This document shows positions 34,284 to 40,515 of a DNA stretch of 40,515 nucleotides, one piece after another. The stretch covers positions 1 through 40,515 of the forward strand of contig CAMYJG010000026.1 of assembly GCA_947258695.1 (NCBI GenBank). Direction: 5' to 3'. The position numbers were made by a program, and so were the translations under genes. Source of the stretch: an uncultured Ectothiorhodospiraceae bacterium. Lineage in GTDB: Bacteria > Pseudomonadota > Gammaproteobacteria > UBA6429 > Thiohalophilaceae. A model generated the notes under the pieces. That model was not told where the DNA came from and made no database searches. It saw only the letters and a list, made by a program, of their open reading frames with translations. Each line of letters opens with the position of its first letter. Positions within the stretch are counted from its first letter, which is position 1.

Positions 34284-35642
34284 TTATAAAAATTCATCAA
34301 TCTCTTGAGAGATTCTGTTCAGATGCTGCATTATTTCTTCAGGACCTGCATTGGGTTCCTGTTCGAGAAAGTTGACAAAACTATTTCTTGCTTTTTTTAG
34401 CTGCCAATACAGTTCGTTTTGCATTAGTTCAAGTTCACATAATTCATCCAGAGGATTGTAATCATCAGAGTTTTTAACATGCTCTAGCCATTTCAGAATA
34501 TGCTCTTCAACTAAACCGGACTGCCGGACCATTTTATCAAAAGGCGTTATAATGTGGAGCATCGCCTTTCCATCTCTAAGCAAATTAAGATCATTTGACA
34601 GATGAAGTAATAACCGAATAATGACTGCTGCATTCCCGAGTGTTCCGCCACGCTCCATCAGGTGGTCAACCAGTTCATCGGTATTTTTAAAGGGATTAAC
34701 TGGTTTTGATGTATCCGGCATTTTTTTAATAGCAGAAACCGCAGCACGATAAACCTCTTCAGAATGTATAGCCGGATTCATTTGTACAAATGGAAGTGTA
34801 TCGCGTAAAGTTCGCCCAACCTTTTCTAATTGGTTTACGCGAACGGCTTGCAGGCTATCAGCCATGCCAATAAGTTGTCCAATAATACCAAGTTGATCGG
34901 CATTTTTTCCCATAGGGTAGCCGCTACCATCACACCGTTCATGGTGTTCAAGTACTGCTGTGGCGACATCACTATAATCTCGTCCAATATTTTTAATAAA
35001 TATATAACTGGTAATGACATGGCTATGAATTGCACGCCATTCTCCAGGTGTTAGTTTTTTATCTTCTTTAAAAATATCAGGTGAAATATGTAAGTAACCT
35101 AAATCATGGCTTAAACCAGAAATATAAGTAGCAATAATTTGTTTCTTATCCAGCCTGGCTTCAAATGCAAAAAGCGTTGCTAACAGGGTACAAAAAAGTG
35201 TTTTCTCAAATTCTGCAGGGAGTTGCTGTGAAAAGACAGTTAATTTTTGTATTAAAAGTGGTGACAAGATATAGGTTTTTACTAGCTGAAGAAAAGGTTT
35301 TTTATACTCACTGGCTTCGAAAAGTTGCTCCAGGTCAACATATTTTTTGAGTAAGTGCTCAAATTCTTTTAATAAAGCTTCCCTTCCAATACTTTTATCG
35401 AGTTGGACTTGAAGCTCTATTGGTTTAAGTAATTTGTGCTTTAGAATTCGCTGTGCGATCTCAGGAGTTATTCGGCTTCCTTTTTTTACCAGGGGCATGT
35501 TTTGTTCATTTACAATATCTTCCGTGGAATAAACATTATTGCTTTGGTCTACTTCTCCAAGATGAGATGCGTAAAAATTGGTTGAAGATGTTGCTTCATC
35601 TAATAGTTGGTCTAGTGATTTAGTAGTCAACGATATACTCAC
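34284..35642 (-). CDS. Divergent HD-GYP domain protein
   Basis: A 452-residue cytosolic protein. An HD-GYP-type core at about 150-290 shows HDLGYLHIS (His179-Asp180), His206, EHHERCDGSGYP (232-243) and GMADSLQAV. HD-GYP enzymes degrade cyclic di-GMP. Two departures are visible: the usual HDxGK Lys is Tyr183, and no His is found in the helix before the HD pair, where the first metal ligand belongs. Activity may therefore be lost or changed. The N-terminus (about 40-80) resembles the short PilZ-preceding or DUF3391-like leader, and the C-terminal 150 residues are helical. The GTG start has no clear ribosome binding site; a TTG 12 bases in is an alternative. Confidence 0.8.
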   Translation of the reverse strand: MSISLTTKSLDQLLDEATSSTNFYASHLGEVDQSNNVYSTEDIVNEQNMPLVKKGSRITPEIAQRILKHKLLKPIELQVQLDKSIGREALLKEFEHLLKKYVDLEQLFEASEYKKPFLQLVKTYILSPLLIQKLTVFSQQLPAEFEKTLFCTLLATLFAFEARLDKKQIIATYISGLSHDLGYLHISPDIFKEDKKLTPGEWRAIHSHVITSYIFIKNIGRDYSDVATAVLEHHERCDGSGYPMGKNADQLGIIGQLIGMADSLQAVRVNQLEKVGRTLRDTLPFVQMNPAIHSEEVYRAAVSAIKKMPDTSKPVNPFKNTDELVDHLMERGGTLGNAAVIIRLLLHLSNDLNLLRDGKAMLHIITPFDKMVRQSGLVEEHILKWLEHVKNSDDYNPLDELCELELMQNELYWQLKKARNSFVNFLEQEPNAGPEEIMQHLNRISQEIDEFL

Positions 35643-35830
35643 TATATAAGTAAAAAAGTTTTTATTATTTGCCTGGAATGGATCAATAAAAAATCTGGGA
35701 CACAGTTGTTTTATAAAATCCGTTACTATTCTTTATAACGGTAATAATGCCGATAACTTAAGTTATTTTGTTGAAATTACAACTTTTTAAGTATGCTTAT
35801 ACCTTCTGAATATTTATATATCTATTTGAA

Positions 35831-36271
35831 TTATATATAAAAATCCCCGATCCATTGTCCATTTTTGTGATCAATTTTCAGCAGGGATGGGCGCATTGCC
35901 TGGGCACCTTTAGAGCTGAGCTCTTTTTTAACCGGGTGTTTTTCTGCAAACTCAACCGGGTCACAGTTATTGGATTGAACAGTATGGTAAGCAATGCTGA
36001 GTTTTGGATTGGCTGTAATCGTCTCAAGCTCACTGTGTTCATGAAAATTGACTCTCTTTTGCACGACACAGGTGAAGTAAAGCTGTAATTCAGCAATAAG
36101 CGGGCTATCACGTTCATTTAAAGCGGTTAATGCACGGTTTGAATACATGATCTCCAGCTTTTTGCCTCTAATATCGACACTATCCTTAAGACGAAAAGGA
36201 TTTAGCCAGCGATCAATAAGCTGTAATGGATTTTTTATTGAGAAATAACCGGCATGAAGTTGTAAGTTCAT
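35831..36271 (-). CDS. Hypothetical protein
   Basis: A 146-residue protein whose start at ATG 36271 is favoured by AGGTG six bases upstream over a GTG three codons earlier. No signal peptide, membrane helix or recognised motif. The mid-region ELQLYFTCVVQKRVNFHEHSE and the Cys in QSNNCDP look like a compact mixed alpha/beta domain. It is divergent from the DsbA-like gene and is probably monocistronic. I do not recognise a family. Confidence 0.62.
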   Translation of the reverse strand: MNLQLHAGYFSIKNPLQLIDRWLNPFRLKDSVDIRGKKLEIMYSNRALTALNERDSPLIAELQLYFTCVVQKRVNFHEHSELETITANPKLSIAYHTVQSNNCDPVEFAEKHPVKKELSSKGAQAMRPSLLKIDHKNGQWIGDFYI

Positions 36272-36343
36272 AGTCAGCACCTAGTATTTAGTTTAAGCTA
36301 TTTTATATCCAGAACGAGCCAGATTAAACCTTAATAATTACTA

Positions 36344-36982
36344 ATGCAATCAACTCTTTATTACATTCATGACCCTATGTGCAGCTGGTGCTGGGGATTT
36401 ACCAATACACTTAAAGCTTTACTGAACCATTTGCCGGGTGAAATAGAGGTAAAACGACTACTTGGTGGTCTTGCAGCTGATAGCGATTTACCGATGCCCC
36501 AGGGCATGCAACAACAGATTAAAAATAACTGGCAACGTATAGAAGACAAGATTCCCGGGGTTAAGTTCAACTTCGATTTCTGGACTAAGAACATACCACG
36601 TCGTTCAACTTATCCTGCATGTCGTGCGGTGATTGCTGCCAGAAAGCAAGGGCAGCAATACGATGTGTTAATGACAAAAGAAATACAACAAGCGTATTAT
36701 CGTCAAGCACAAAACCCATCCGATAAAGAGACATTAATTAGCCTTGCTAAAAAACTCGGACTGGATCGTCAACGGTTTGTTGACGATTTTGAATCAAAAC
36801 AAACCAATGATGAATTGATGGCTGAAATTGATCATGCTCGAGAGATGTTTGTTGAGAGTTACCCATCGTTGGTACTCGAGTGCAATGATGAATTTCATAC
36901 AATACCGATTGATTACAACTCATATGAGACTATTCTGTGTGAAATTAATAAGTATTGTAAAAGGATTGGAACCGCAATCTAA
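36344..36982 (+). CDS. DsbA family (FrnE-like) oxidoreductase
   Basis: A 212-residue protein with no signal peptide, so cytosolic. The N-terminal HDPMCSWCWGF has the thioredoxin-fold redox pair Cys13-x2-Cys16. The inserted helical domain (about 45-160, including RRSTYPACRAVIAA) and the cis-Pro region SYPSLVLE (Pro174) fit the FrnE/HCCA-isomerase branch of the DsbA superfamily. Such proteins act as cytosolic disulfide oxidoreductases or GST-like isomerases; in some organisms FrnE relates to oxidative stress tolerance. The antiporter gene follows after 36 bases. Confidence 0.87.
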   Translation: MQSTLYYIHDPMCSWCWGFTNTLKALLNHLPGEIEVKRLLGGLAADSDLPMPQGMQQQIKNNWQRIEDKIPGVKFNFDFWTKNIPRRSTYPACRAVIAARKQGQQYDVLMTKEIQQAYYRQAQNPSDKETLISLAKKLGLDRQRFVDDFESKQTNDELMAEIDHAREMFVESYPSLVLECNDEFHTIPIDYNSYETILCEINKYCKRIGTAI

Positions 36983-37018
36983 AGCGAACATTGAATATCT
37001 TTGTTAAAATAATGTGAT

Positions 37019-38206
37019 ATGGAATTAGCATACCAATTTTTATTGTCACTTGGTGGCATTTTTATTGTTGGTCAAGCAGTAAGTACGCTTGGTCGTCGAA
37101 CATTTTTACCTCGTGTCACACTTCTTTTATTATTTGGCATAATAATTGGTAAAGAAGGTTTAAATATTGTCCCTTCATTTTTTTCTCAGCAATTCGAAAT
37201 CATTGCTGAGATGACACTTTTAATGGTTGGTTTTTTGATAGGAGGAAAACTTACCAGAGATTCTTTCAATCATGAATTAAACAACATACTTTGGATTTCA
37301 ATAAGTGCGGCTATATTTACCGCTATTATTGTTAGTGCAGGCCTGATATGGATTGGCTTACCAAGCGAGCTCGCTATTATATTAGGATGTATTGCGTCTG
37401 CAACAGCACCCGCTGCCACCTTAGATGTCGTGATGGAATATAAGGATAAAGGTCCCTTTAGTAATCTATTGATTTCAATTGTGGCACTGGATGATGCATG
37501 GGCATTAATGTTGTTTGGTATCGGTATTGCGATTGCAACATCACTAAGTGGTCATGTTTCAGAGAGCCCATCAATACTTTTAGCGTCTAAAGAAATTGTT
37601 GGTGCTATTATCCTGGGAGCAGTACTCGGTTTCCCTGCAGCGTATTTAACAGGACGGTTTAAACCAGGGGAACCCATATTAACTGAAGCACTCGGTCTTG
37701 TATTTATATGTGGGGGGCTAGCTCTTTGGCTTGATGTATCTTATCTGATAGCGTCGATTGTAATGGGGACAATTGTTGCAAATTTTGCCAAGCATCATGA
37801 ATATCCGTTTCATGAAATTGAAAATATTGAGTGGCCGTTCATGGTCATTTTCTTTGTCTTGGCAGGCGCCACCCTCGAACTAAGCATGATTGTAGATATA
37901 GGCTTAATAGGGATTGTATATATTATCAGTAGAATTTTAGGAAAGATTATTGGTGCCAGAATTGGAGGACAGTTCAGCAACGCTAATAAGACTGTGAAAA
38001 ATTGGATGGGTATTGCCTTGTTACCGCAAGCGGGGGTTGCAATAGGTATGGCACTCGTTGCTTCGAGTAAATTCCCAGAGCATCGACAAATGTTATTGTC
38101 GTTAATAATTAGCTCTACTATCTTTTTTGAAATATTTGGGCCAGTCTTTACAAGAGTTGCTATACGGCATGCTAATCATGATCATTCAGATGCGCCACAA
38201 AAGTGA
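37019..38206 (+). CDS. CPA2-type cation:proton antiporter
   Basis: A 395-residue integral membrane protein of the Na+/H+ exchanger (CPA2/KefB) superfamily with 11-13 hydrophobic helices. The conserved core is visible in SATAPAATLDVVMEYKDKGPFSNLLISIVALDDAWAL, carrying the paired acidic residues of the ion site (ALDDAW) on the discontinuous helix. No C-terminal TrkA-N or USP domain is present, so it is the short form. Ion selectivity (Na+, K+) is unknown. No strong ribosome binding site is seen before ATG 37019, so the start may be slightly different. Confidence 0.87.
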   Translation: MELAYQFLLSLGGIFIVGQAVSTLGRRTFLPRVTLLLLFGIIIGKEGLNIVPSFFSQQFEIIAEMTLLMVGFLIGGKLTRDSFNHELNNILWISISAAIFTAIIVSAGLIWIGLPSELAIILGCIASATAPAATLDVVMEYKDKGPFSNLLISIVALDDAWALMLFGIGIAIATSLSGHVSESPSILLASKEIVGAIILGAVLGFPAAYLTGRFKPGEPILTEALGLVFICGGLALWLDVSYLIASIVMGTIVANFAKHHEYPFHEIENIEWPFMVIFFVLAGATLELSMIVDIGLIGIVYIISRILGKIIGARIGGQFSNANKTVKNWMGIALLPQAGVAIGMALVASSKFPEHRQMLLSLIISSTIFFEIFGPVFTRVAIRHANHDHSDAPQK

Positions 38207-38270
38207 GTAATTTTAGCAGCTGGTGTGATCTTCGCTTTTGACTGATAGCAAAAATTAAGTGTTAAGATAA

Positions 38271-38546
38271 ATGATACGAAAAGAAATCGAGAGCCTGATA
38301 GATATACCAAATGTTGGGAAATCAATTAAGGATAGTTTAGATCGTATAGGAATCAATAAACCATTGGATCTTGTAGGTAAAGATCCCTATCAGATGTATA
38401 GTGAACTCTGTAAAGTCACTAGACAAAAATATGATCCATGTGTTCTCGATATATTTATTTCAGCCGTAAGATACATGGAAGGTGGGCCAATAAAGAAATG
38501 GTGGGAATATACTACTGAACGTAAGAAGACATTGGGAACTTTATAA
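38271..38546 (+). CDS. Helix-hairpin-helix protein, pathogenicity-locus (Cdd1) family
   Basis: A 91-residue protein. A helix-hairpin-helix (IPNVGKSIKDSLDRIGI) starts at about residue 12, and the second half (LCKVTRQKYDPCVLDIFISAVRYMEGGPIKKWWEYTTERKK) is the signature of the family named pathogenicity locus (Cdd1). The HhH suggests nucleic-acid binding without sequence specificity. The actual role is not known. It stands after the antiporter gene, with a 64-base gap. Confidence 0.88.
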   Translation: MIRKEIESLIDIPNVGKSIKDSLDRIGINKPLDLVGKDPYQMYSELCKVTRQKYDPCVLDIFISAVRYMEGGPIKKWWEYTTERKKTLGTL

Positions 38547-38645
38547 GTTTTTTTTACTAATGATGAATCATCGCTTTTGGCCAAGAGTAGACTCATAGCC
38601 TGGAAAATCAATTAGAATAGAAAAAAATAAGCTGTCGACCGGAGC

Positions 38646-38673
38646 CGTCATTCCCGCGAAGGCGGAAATCCAG
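38646..38673. repeat. REP-like palindromic element
   Basis: CGTCATTCCCGCGAAGGCGG followed by AAATCCAG is a near-match to the GTCATTCCCGCGnAnGCGGGAATCCAG palindrome scattered through many proteobacterial genomes. Arms TTCCCGC/GCGGAAA carry one mismatch relative to consensus. Confidence 0.7.
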
Positions 38674-38716
38674 AATTTAAAAGGCAGCTGGCGACCCTTA
38701 GCTGACATTGGTGAGA

Positions 38717-38884
38717 TTATTGGTAATGGTTTAGGTCTTGTTCGGTGTAATAGTAACTGGATAATGACAGGCGTTTAACACGTTCTGGTAGATCCCAGAT
38801 CATCACCGCCGCTTCGATTACGTGATTGATTGCATCAAGAACGATCTTTGTTTCTGCTCTGACTTTAACATCTACTGTAGGCAT
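38717..38884 (-). pseudogene. Remnant of a GNAT-type acetyltransferase
   Basis: A 55-codon minus-strand frame from ATG 38884 to TAA 38717. The stretch IEAAVMIWDLPERVKRLSL followed by SSYYYTEQDL resembles the N-terminal part of GNAT N-acetyltransferases, where the fold should continue for another 100 residues. Here a stop arrives and the REP-like element lies 44 bases beyond. No acetyl-CoA loop is encoded. I interpret it as a 3'-deleted gene fragment; a short functional peptide is a less likely alternative. Confidence 0.4.
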
Positions 38885-38915
38885 GTCGTTCACTTACATA
38901 CTTATTTAAATGAAT

Positions 38916-38950
38916 AGAAAAATAGAGTGAGAGTCTTTTAGTCTCACCCT
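38916..38950 (-). terminator. Terminator of glutathione reductase gene
   Basis: On the minus strand AGGGTGAGA pairs with TCTCACTCT (one G-U) and is followed by ATTTTTCT. Confidence 0.7.
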
Positions 38951-38961
38951 ATCGCTTGGTT

Positions 38962-40377
38962 TTAACTAGCTTCCTGAAACTCAAGACCATTATCAATATT
39001 ATGATGAGCCTCATGCGTAACATCAGGCACTTTCATCGTCACCAGTTCTTCAGAACTACTTGGATGAATTGCGATGGTGTTATCAAAATCAGTTTTGGTT
39101 GCACCCATTTTTACGGCAACAGCAAAGCCTTGTAACATCTCATCAACATTGTCACCAATGAGATGAATACCAACAACTTTTTGATCAGCGCCAGCACAAA
39201 CCAATTTCATAGCAGTCGTTACACCATGGTTTGATAAAGCATGACGCATGGGTGTGAAGTCACTTTTATATATAGTCACTTCGCTACCATACTGGATACG
39301 TGCCTCAGATTCACTTATACCGACTGTTGCAATCGGTGGATGAGAAAATACCACGCTAGGAATATTTTCATAATCCACCTTGCTGTCAGGCTGGTTATTA
39401 AATAAACGCTCAGCGAGTTTACGACCCGCGGTAATCGCAACTGGTGTTAATGCCATTTTACCAGTGATATCACCAATAGCATAAATACCTTTAATATTGG
39501 TATTTTCGTATTCATCAACTGGGATAATGCCGTTTCTTTCAACTATCACACCAGTACTTTCAAGGTTTAGGTCGCGTGTATTCGCTGCACGACCTACTGC
39601 CCATATAACCGTGTCATAACCTGCAAGTGATTCTCCATTTTCATCTGAGATCACAATACCTTCAGCACTTTTTGAAAGTGCGCTTACCTGAAAGCCAGTA
39701 TGAATGCGGATACCTTGCTGTATCATCTCATTGGATAAAATATCACTAATCATCGGTTCAAAGCGTTCCATGACACGATCTTCACGCGCAAAAATAGATA
39801 CATCCGAACCTAATGCACGTAACACACCGCTGAGTTCAACACCGATGTAGCCACCACCAATGACAGCAACGCGTCTTGGTTGTTCTGTTAACTGGAAGAA
39901 GCCATCAGAAGTGATACCTAACTCAGCACCAGGTACGGGAGGCACAATAGGTTTACCACCTGTTGCAATAACAATATGCTCAGCCTGGTATTGCTCACCA
40001 TTCACTTCAACTGTATTTTCATTAACGAAACGTGCATAGCCTTCGATATTTTCAATACCACACTCGTTAACGTAACCGTTCCAGTATTGATTTATATTTT
40101 TAATATACTTTTCACGTGCTGCGGTAAGTTTTATCCAGTCTGTTTTAACACGTTCAGCAGGAACACCAAAATCATTGGCATCATCAACTGCATGTGCAAG
40201 ATTGGCGGCATACCACATCACTTTCTTGGGTACACAACCACTGTTCACACAAGTGCCACCGATACGGTGGCCTTCAATGACAGCCACTTTTTTACCAAAC
40301 TGGGCAGCTTTCTCGGCAACAGCCAGGCCGCCACTACCACCGCCGATAACAATTACATCATAATGCTGCTTATTCAT
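38962..40377 (-). CDS. gor: Glutathione-disulfide reductase
   Basis: A 471-residue flavoenzyme that uses NADPH to reduce oxidised glutathione. The FAD-binding [14 protein letters not shown] (12-25), the redox-active disulfide [13 protein letters not shown] (Cys43, Cys48), the NADPH-binding [11 protein letters not shown] (about 175), the AIGDITG motif and the C-terminal catalytic HPSSSEE are all present, and length is normal. The overall match to E. coli Gor is strong (SNHPP-type and [23 protein letters not shown] blocks). AAGGAGA before the ATG supports the start. It lies 39 bases after a DUF2061-like gene on the same strand, so they are probably co-transcribed. Confidence 0.96.
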   Translation of the reverse strand: MNKQHYDVIVIGGGSGGLAVAEKAAQFGKKVAVIEGHRIGGTCVNSGCVPKKVMWYAANLAHAVDDANDFGVPAERVKTDWIKLTAAREKYIKNINQYWNGYVNECGIENIEGYARFVNENTVEVNGEQYQAEHIVIATGGKPIVPPVPGAELGITSDGFFQLTEQPRRVAVIGGGYIGVELSGVLRALGSDVSIFAREDRVMERFEPMISDILSNEMIQQGIRIHTGFQVSALSKSAEGIVISDENGESLAGYDTVIWAVGRAANTRDLNLESTGVIVERNGIIPVDEYENTNIKGIYAIGDITGKMALTPVAITAGRKLAERLFNNQPDSKVDYENIPSVVFSHPPIATVGISESEARIQYGSEVTIYKSDFTPMRHALSNHGVTTAMKLVCAGADQKVVGIHLIGDNVDEMLQGFAVAVKMGATKTDFDNTIAIHPSSSEELVTMKVPDVTHEAHHNIDNGLEFQEAS

Positions 40378-40416
40378 ATTGTTCTCCTTATAACTTTTAA
40401 AAAATGTTTATAAAAT

Positions 40417-40515
40417 TTATACAGCAGCTTTCTGGTTAATTTTAACCTGTTGCGCCTGTGTCCAAATTTGTTCATGGAAGTAATAGGCAACGGTATTAAT
40501 CGCAGGCTCTACTAA
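40417..40515 (-). CDS. C-terminal end of DUF2061-like membrane protein (partial)
   Basis: The last 32 codons of a minus-strand gene that begins beyond the right edge. The visible sequence VEPAINTVAYYFHEQIW matches the end of the membrane helix and the YYFHExxW signature of the DUF2061 family, which are short two-helix membrane proteins of unknown function. Its stop lies 39 bases before the glutathione reductase start, so the two genes probably form an operon. Confidence 0.7.
   Translation of the reverse strand, partial: LVEPAINTVAYYFHEQIWTQAQQVKINQKAAV

Larger units (their letters stand above)
38547..38961. other. 415-base region with remnants
   Basis: No intact gene lies here. It holds a REP-like palindrome, a small GNAT-like coding remnant and the glutathione reductase terminator, listed separately. 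Confidence 0.6.

Noticed and set aside
39976-40413. A 145-codon plus-strand frame
   Set aside because: It runs antisense through the glutathione reductase gene, whose motifs are intact, and has no ribosome binding site or recognisable protein.

Overview
The window reads as ordinary, gene-dense chromosome from a Gram-negative gammaproteobacterium. The evidence is outer-membrane and lipoprotein export signals, an OmpA-like protein, glutathione reductase and glutaredoxin, SixA, PpnP, YdcH and Tas homologues, and a second EF-G of the type found in marine gammaproteobacteria. Base composition leans to A+T and intergenic spaces are short. A PEP-CTERM protein, an Na/Pi symporter and a DUF4382-type lipoprotein would fit an aquatic or sediment organism, but genus cannot be fixed from sequence alone. 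No rRNA, tRNA, CRISPR array, prophage or insertion sequence was recognised.

Layout. 1-7120: OmpA-domain protein (cut by the left edge), DUF4382-type lipoprotein, CPBP membrane protease, Na/Pi cotransporter, Bcp peroxiredoxin, DUF808 membrane protein and a small unknown protein. 7181-16982: Tas-like aldo/keto reductase, tandem cNMP-domain protein without HTH, methyltransferase, PGM1-type phosphoglucomutase, metallophosphoesterase, a large secreted beta-propeller/di-haem cytochrome, and a Cys-rich mini-protein. 17211-23657: radical SAM protein plus YtoQ (apparent operon), PEP-CTERM protein, macro-domain protein, YdcH plus hemerythrin-like operon under a candidate FNR box, a 39-residue membrane peptide and an HDOD protein. 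23724-29188: Hsp20, EF-G2 with a structured leader, DHH phosphoesterase, small lipoprotein and YbaK-like deacylase. 29357-33087: an OmpR-type two-component system, a frameshifted spondin-domain gene and a DUF1223 thioredoxin-like protein. 33096-40515: sixA-ppnP-glutaredoxin operon, a divergent HD-GYP protein, FrnE-like DsbA protein, CPA2 antiporter, helix-hairpin-helix protein, a decayed GNAT fragment beside a REP-like palindrome, glutathione reductase and the end of a DUF2061-like gene.

How the genes may work together. Thiol and peroxide chemistry recurs (Bcp, glutaredoxin, glutathione reductase, DsbA-like, DUF1223), as does second-messenger or signal sensing (cNMP domains, HDOD, HD-GYP, SixA, two-component system). 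The most interesting local circuit is the two-component system. An 11-bp-phased TTGTGAT direct repeat lies just before the regulator, and a related, longer array lies before the neighbouring secreted spondin gene, which is itself broken by an apparent out-of-frame deletion. The second candidate for new biology is the radical SAM/YtoQ gene pair, for which I know no function.
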